Made by a program: the position numbers and the translations under genes. Below are positions 63,040-64,000 of a DNA stretch of 64,000 bases, one piece after another. Each line of letters opens with the position of its first letter. Position 1 is the first letter of the stretch. Source of the DNA: Dyadobacter sandarakinus (GTDB lineage Bacteria > Bacteroidota > Bacteroidia > Cytophagales > Spirosomataceae); contig NZ_CP056775.1 in assembly GCF_016894445.1 (NCBI RefSeq), forward strand, positions 4,218,001 to 4,282,000, in the 5' to 3' direction. Below the pieces are notes generated by a model. That model ran no database searches and had not been told where the DNA came from. It was given only the letters and a program-made list of their open reading frames with translations.

Positions 63040-64000
63040 ATGAAATTTGAACCTTCTGATTTATATAGTCGGCTGCTGATGTCCGATTCGGACATGGATA
63101 GCTTAGAAATTGTGCCATTGGGTGGACCGGACGGGTCCGATGAGCCCTTCGAACTTCCGAATGAACTTCCCATATTACCTATCAGACAAACTGTTCTCTT
63201 CCCGGGAATGGTAATCCCTGTGACCGTAGTACGCCAGAAAGCAATTCGTTTAGTCAAAAAAATATACCGCAACTCCGACATCAACCAGCGGATCCTCGGT
63301 GCTGTAACACAGGCTGCTCCCAACAAGGAGGACCCCACTGCGGAGGATTTGTATAACATCGGTACGGTTGCGCAGATCCTGAAAATGATCACCCTGCCGG
63401 ATGGCAACGTGACGATCATCGTACAGGGAAGGCAGCGTTTTGAAATCATGACGGTGGTGCATGAAGAGCCTTATCTTACCGCAGAGGTCAAATCCATTGA
63501 AGATTTATTTGCAAGTCCCAATAAAAAAGAGTCCAAGGCATTACTCCAGTCCCTGCGTGACGGAGCGCATAAGATCATGCGCCTCAACCCTGAAATTCCT
63601 CAGGAAGCCCGGATCGCACTTGATAATATTGAAAGCCCGATTTTCCTGATCCATTTTCTTTCTTCCAACATCAATGTGGAAGTCGCTGACAAGCAAAAGC
63701 TGCTTGAAGAAAGAAACGGTCACAAACAAGCTACCCTGCTGCTGCAATACATGATGCGGGAGATTGAAATGCTGGAACTTAAACGTGAGATCCAGACCAA
63801 AGCAAGCTCCGACATTGATCAGCAGCAACGTGATTATTTTCTACGCCAGCAGATCAAGGTACTGCACGACGAGCTTGGAATGGACAGTCCCGAGCGCGAC
63901 CTGGACGAAATCAGGCTGAAAGCTACCCAGAAAAAGTGGCCGGACACCGTGCGCAGCCATTTTGAAAAAGAGCTCAGTAAGTTACAGCGCATTAATCCCA
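63040..64000 (+). CDS. lon: ATP-dependent protease Lon, partial (N-terminal part)
   Basis: The frame from ATG 63040 (or in-frame ATG 63010) is open to the window edge, 320 codons. The LON substrate-binding domain contains ELPILPIRQTVLFPGMVIPV; the helical region contains QQQRDYFLRQQIKVLHDELG, a Lon hallmark. The AAA and Ser-Lys protease domains lie beyond the window. An N-terminal acidic extension (SDSDMDSLEIVPLGGPDG) precedes the domain. It degrades damaged cytoplasmic proteins. Confidence 0.93.
   Translation, partial: MKFEPSDLYSRLLMSDSDMDSLEIVPLGGPDGSDEPFELPNELPILPIRQTVLFPGMVIPVTVVRQKAIRLVKKIYRNSDINQRILGAVTQAAPNKEDPTAEDLYNIGTVAQILKMITLPDGNVTIIVQGRQRFEIMTVVHEEPYLTAEVKSIEDLFASPNKKESKALLQSLRDGAHKIMRLNPEIPQEARIALDNIESPIFLIHFLSSNINVEVADKQKLLEERNGHKQATLLLQYMMREIEMLELKREIQTKASSDIDQQQRDYFLRQQIKVLHDELGMDSPERDLDEIRLKATQKKWPDTVRSHFEKELSKLQRINP

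Overview
The window reads as chromosome of a Bacteroidota bacterium of the Cytophagales type (a Dyadobacter/Spirosoma-like relative is my best guess, made from gene content and without any search). The grounds are SusC/SusD outer-membrane proteins, type IX secretion C-terminal domains, DUF5777, DUF5618, DUF6702 and YceI families, promoters of the Bacteroidota form TTG-N17..23-TAnnTTTG, weak or absent Shine-Dalgarno sequences, and several TTG/GTG starts. About 47 protein genes are supported. I see no rRNA, tRNA, transposase, phage gene or CRISPR array.

Layout. 1-3857 (minus): partial SDR oxidoreductase behind a 24-bp perfect palindrome, a TPR/OmpA lipoprotein pair and a galactonate dehydratase. 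4110-13773: two paralogous T9SS-exported proteins, each with seven WDKTxGG repeats (probable seven-bladed propellers), flanking an epoxide-hydrolase-like enzyme, a siderophore-type TonB receptor and an RtcB ligase that seems to lack its N-terminus. 14267-16654: argH, a thioredoxin-fold protein and two small membrane proteins.

16856-28087 (minus) is the most unusual block: a cytochrome c/copper monooxygenase-like protein, a VCBS/ASPIC-UnbV protein and a vanadium haloperoxidase-like enzyme (adjacent or overlapping), then SusC and SusD. It has the shape of a SusCD uptake locus, but its partners are redox enzymes rather than glycoside hydrolases. A 20-bp element, identical at 19 positions, lies upstream of both the first gene and susC. 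Behind it sits the 3' remnant of a DUF4143 ATPase gene, ending against a 19-bp perfect inverted repeat that touches the argB stop codon.

28448-39869: argB, dsbD, a secreted DUF4965/glutaminase-like protein, M48 and M61 peptidases, a lysophospholipid acyltransferase, a TIGR01777 epimerase and a small outer-membrane protein. 39954-46252 (plus): a NeuD-like acetyltransferase, then the housekeeping run yceD-rpmF-plsX-fabH-efp-accB-accC linking fatty-acid synthesis with translation. 46297-49465: DUF5618, a conserved protein of unknown role, a gamma-glutamylcyclotransferase-like protein and coaX. 49644-53006: a GH2 beta-galactosidase with an odd arginine/lysine-rich tail. 53041-57096 (minus): an ECF sigma factor with an overlapping membrane/beta-barrel protein, then a Rieske-DUF5777-YceI operon. 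57322-64000 (plus): an ABC exporter coupled to a membrane-anchored MutS-like ATPase, rseP, a DUF6702 protein and the start of lon.

Many convergent gene pairs are separated by clear hairpin terminators. Start codons were chosen from signal peptides, family alignment from memory and promoter positions, so several starts differ from the longest open frame.
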